Assembly (NCBI GenBank): GCA_016584305.1 | Contig: JACEEZ010011040.1 | Location: forward strand, 209,454-273,453 | Source of the DNA: Chionoecetes opilio | Taxonomy: Eukaryota; Arthropoda; Malacostraca; Decapoda; Majidae | Length of the DNA stretch: 64,000 bases | Reading direction: 5' to 3' | Part shown: in pieces, positions 44,615 to 64,000 of the stretch | Position numbering within the stretch: the first letter of the stretch is position 1 | How the letters are laid out: each line of letters starts with the position of its first letter | Program-made: the position numbers and the translations under genes | The notes under the pieces: model-generated | Databases searched by the model: none | The model's input: the letters and a program-made list of their open reading frames with translations, nothing else | Told to the model about the DNA's origin: nothing

Positions 44615-45062
44615 ATGAACCGCCTTAAGGTCTGTCACAATGACATCCTTAAGAGGCTTCTGGGGCTGCCCAGGTGGTGCAGCTCGTCCCTGGCTTTCGC
44701 TAGGAACGGGGTGAACAATCTGGATGTGATCCGTCGACACTCCGTGTTCAGTTTAAGGAATAGGGTGGAGCTCTCTACGAACTCCATCATCACCTCTGTC
44801 AGGCAGAGCTCGGCCTATGTATGTGGACCTATACAACAGCGGTGGCTGGGTCTGCTGTTTGTGCAGAATGTGGGGTAGCACAGGTGACCATGTATGCTTT
44901 TCTATGTACTTTGATACTATGTCCCCTAATGTGCCTGTACTTTGTTCTAGTTTTTTGTTTTTGCTCTAGTACTTAAGTTTACTCCTTGGCTTGTTCTTGT
45001 TGCTTTGTTTTTTTGTCTGTATGCCTCCGGGCGAGAATAAAATTATTATTATTATTATCATA
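44615..45062 (+). pseudogene. LINE ORF2 C-terminal fragment with (ATT)n tail
   Basis: The frame MNRLKVCHNDILKRLLGLPR, then NLDVIRRHSVFSLRNRVE, resembles the C-terminus of RT proteins (ND.LR.LL..PRW..S). It ends at a TAG near 44876 and is followed by a 3' UTR ending in ATTATTATTATT. 5'-truncated. Confidence 0.65.
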
Positions 45063-63395
<18,333 letters not shown>

Positions 63396-63409
63396 CTGTT
63401 GGGGTGAGG

Positions 63410-63490
63410 GTGGTGTGGTGTGGTTGGTGGTAGTGGTGGGTGGTGGTTGGTTGTGTGGTTGAGGTTGTGGGCGGTGGTAGTGGTGGTGGG

Positions 63491-63539
<49 letters not shown>

Positions 63540-63757
63540 GAGGAGGAGTTGGAGGATTCAGGTATATAAAAAGAAGCAGCAGTAGTAGTAGTAGTAATAG
63601 TAGTGGTAGTAGTGGTAGTAGTAGCAGAGGTGGTTGAAGTAGTAGTAGTGGTAGGGTGGTGGTGGTGGGGGTTGTAGTAGTGGTAGTAGTAGTAGTTGTA
63701 TTAATAGTAGTAGAAGTTGTTGTAGTAGTGGTGTGGTCTCTCTCTCTCTGTCTCTCT

Positions 63758-63816
<59 letters not shown>
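63410..63816. repeat. GGT/GTA and CT arrays upstream of SLC7 visible exon 1
   Basis: Imperfect GGT/GTA to 63735, then CT 63737-63816. Confidence 0.95.
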
Positions 63817-64000
63817 ACACGTCATGGGTGATATATAAGTTGATAAATGACTGAAGTGTGAGGGGTGAAGTGCCTTTGCGTGTTGGCCGAAGAAAAGAAA
63901 TAGCTCTCTCCCCTCCTCTATCTCTCTTTTCTCTCTCTCTCTCTCTTCTCCCTTCTTTTTTTTTTCCCCCCCCCCCCCCTTTTCTCTTTTCTTTCCCCCT
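63817..64000. other. Window end, low complexity
   Basis: CT-rich with T10 and C14 runs at 63956-63979. No exon seen. Confidence 0.6.

Overview
The window is nuclear DNA of an invertebrate animal, most probably a decapod crustacean (inference). Reasons: spliced minus-strand genes with GT-AG introns, extreme density of GA/CT, GT/CA and GGA/GTA microsatellites, tRNA-derived SINEs, CR1/RTE/I-group LINE remnants, Tc1-mariner/pogo, hAT-, PIF- and piggyBac-type short elements, and scattered AACCT/TTAGG-like motifs. There is no prokaryotic organisation.

Two host genes can be reconstructed exon by exon. At the left edge (6805 down to 68, minus strand) lie the first five exons of the mitochondrial ribosomal protein gene mRpS9 (uS9m): a presequence exon, then four exons that join in frame; the C-terminal part lies before base 1. 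At the right edge (63395 down to 46377, minus strand) lie the last ten exons of a cationic amino acid transporter of the SLC7/CAT family, with stop codon; the N-terminal half lies beyond base 64000. An intron-containing, frameshifted copy of the last two exons of RpL11 is at 31238-34126 (plus strand).

Region by region: 1-6.8 kb mRpS9, with introns holding a SINE, LINE tails, several MITEs and a 1.46-kb palindrome. 6.9-7.3 kb palindromic MITE. 7.3-13.1 kb a decayed I/R1-like LINE with APE, RT and RNase H domains. 13.1-15.7 kb a dispersed repeat, a broken gypsy-type gag, and a TA-flanked element nested in a palindromic MITE. 15.7-21.3 kb sparse DNA with hAT-like and piggyBac-like short elements. 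21.3-25.4 kb a four-level nest: RTE-like LINE containing a pogo/Tigger-like element, containing a dispersed repeat, containing a TA-flanked element with a 152-bp minisatellite. 25.4-26.6 kb another pogo-type element carrying a SINE. 27.7-36.6 kb three copies of an exon-bearing segment (two direct, one inverted) around the RpL11 pseudogene and a dense MITE cluster. 36.6-46.4 kb intergenic DNA with long microsatellites and a 1.8-kb 29-bp minisatellite. 46.4-63.4 kb SLC7 gene, whose introns are largely microsatellite and minisatellite arrays (44, 31, 41, 51 and 33 bp units).

The two genes are unrelated in function (mitochondrial translation; plasma-membrane amino acid uptake). The dominant theme is transposon and tandem-repeat invasion of introns, to the point that microsatellites form parts of the splice signals. 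I found no sign of an undescribed multi-gene system. The most informative structures are the nested insertions with recognisable empty sites, the giant intronic palindrome, and the minisatellite whose monomer resembles a LINE zinc-binding C-terminus.
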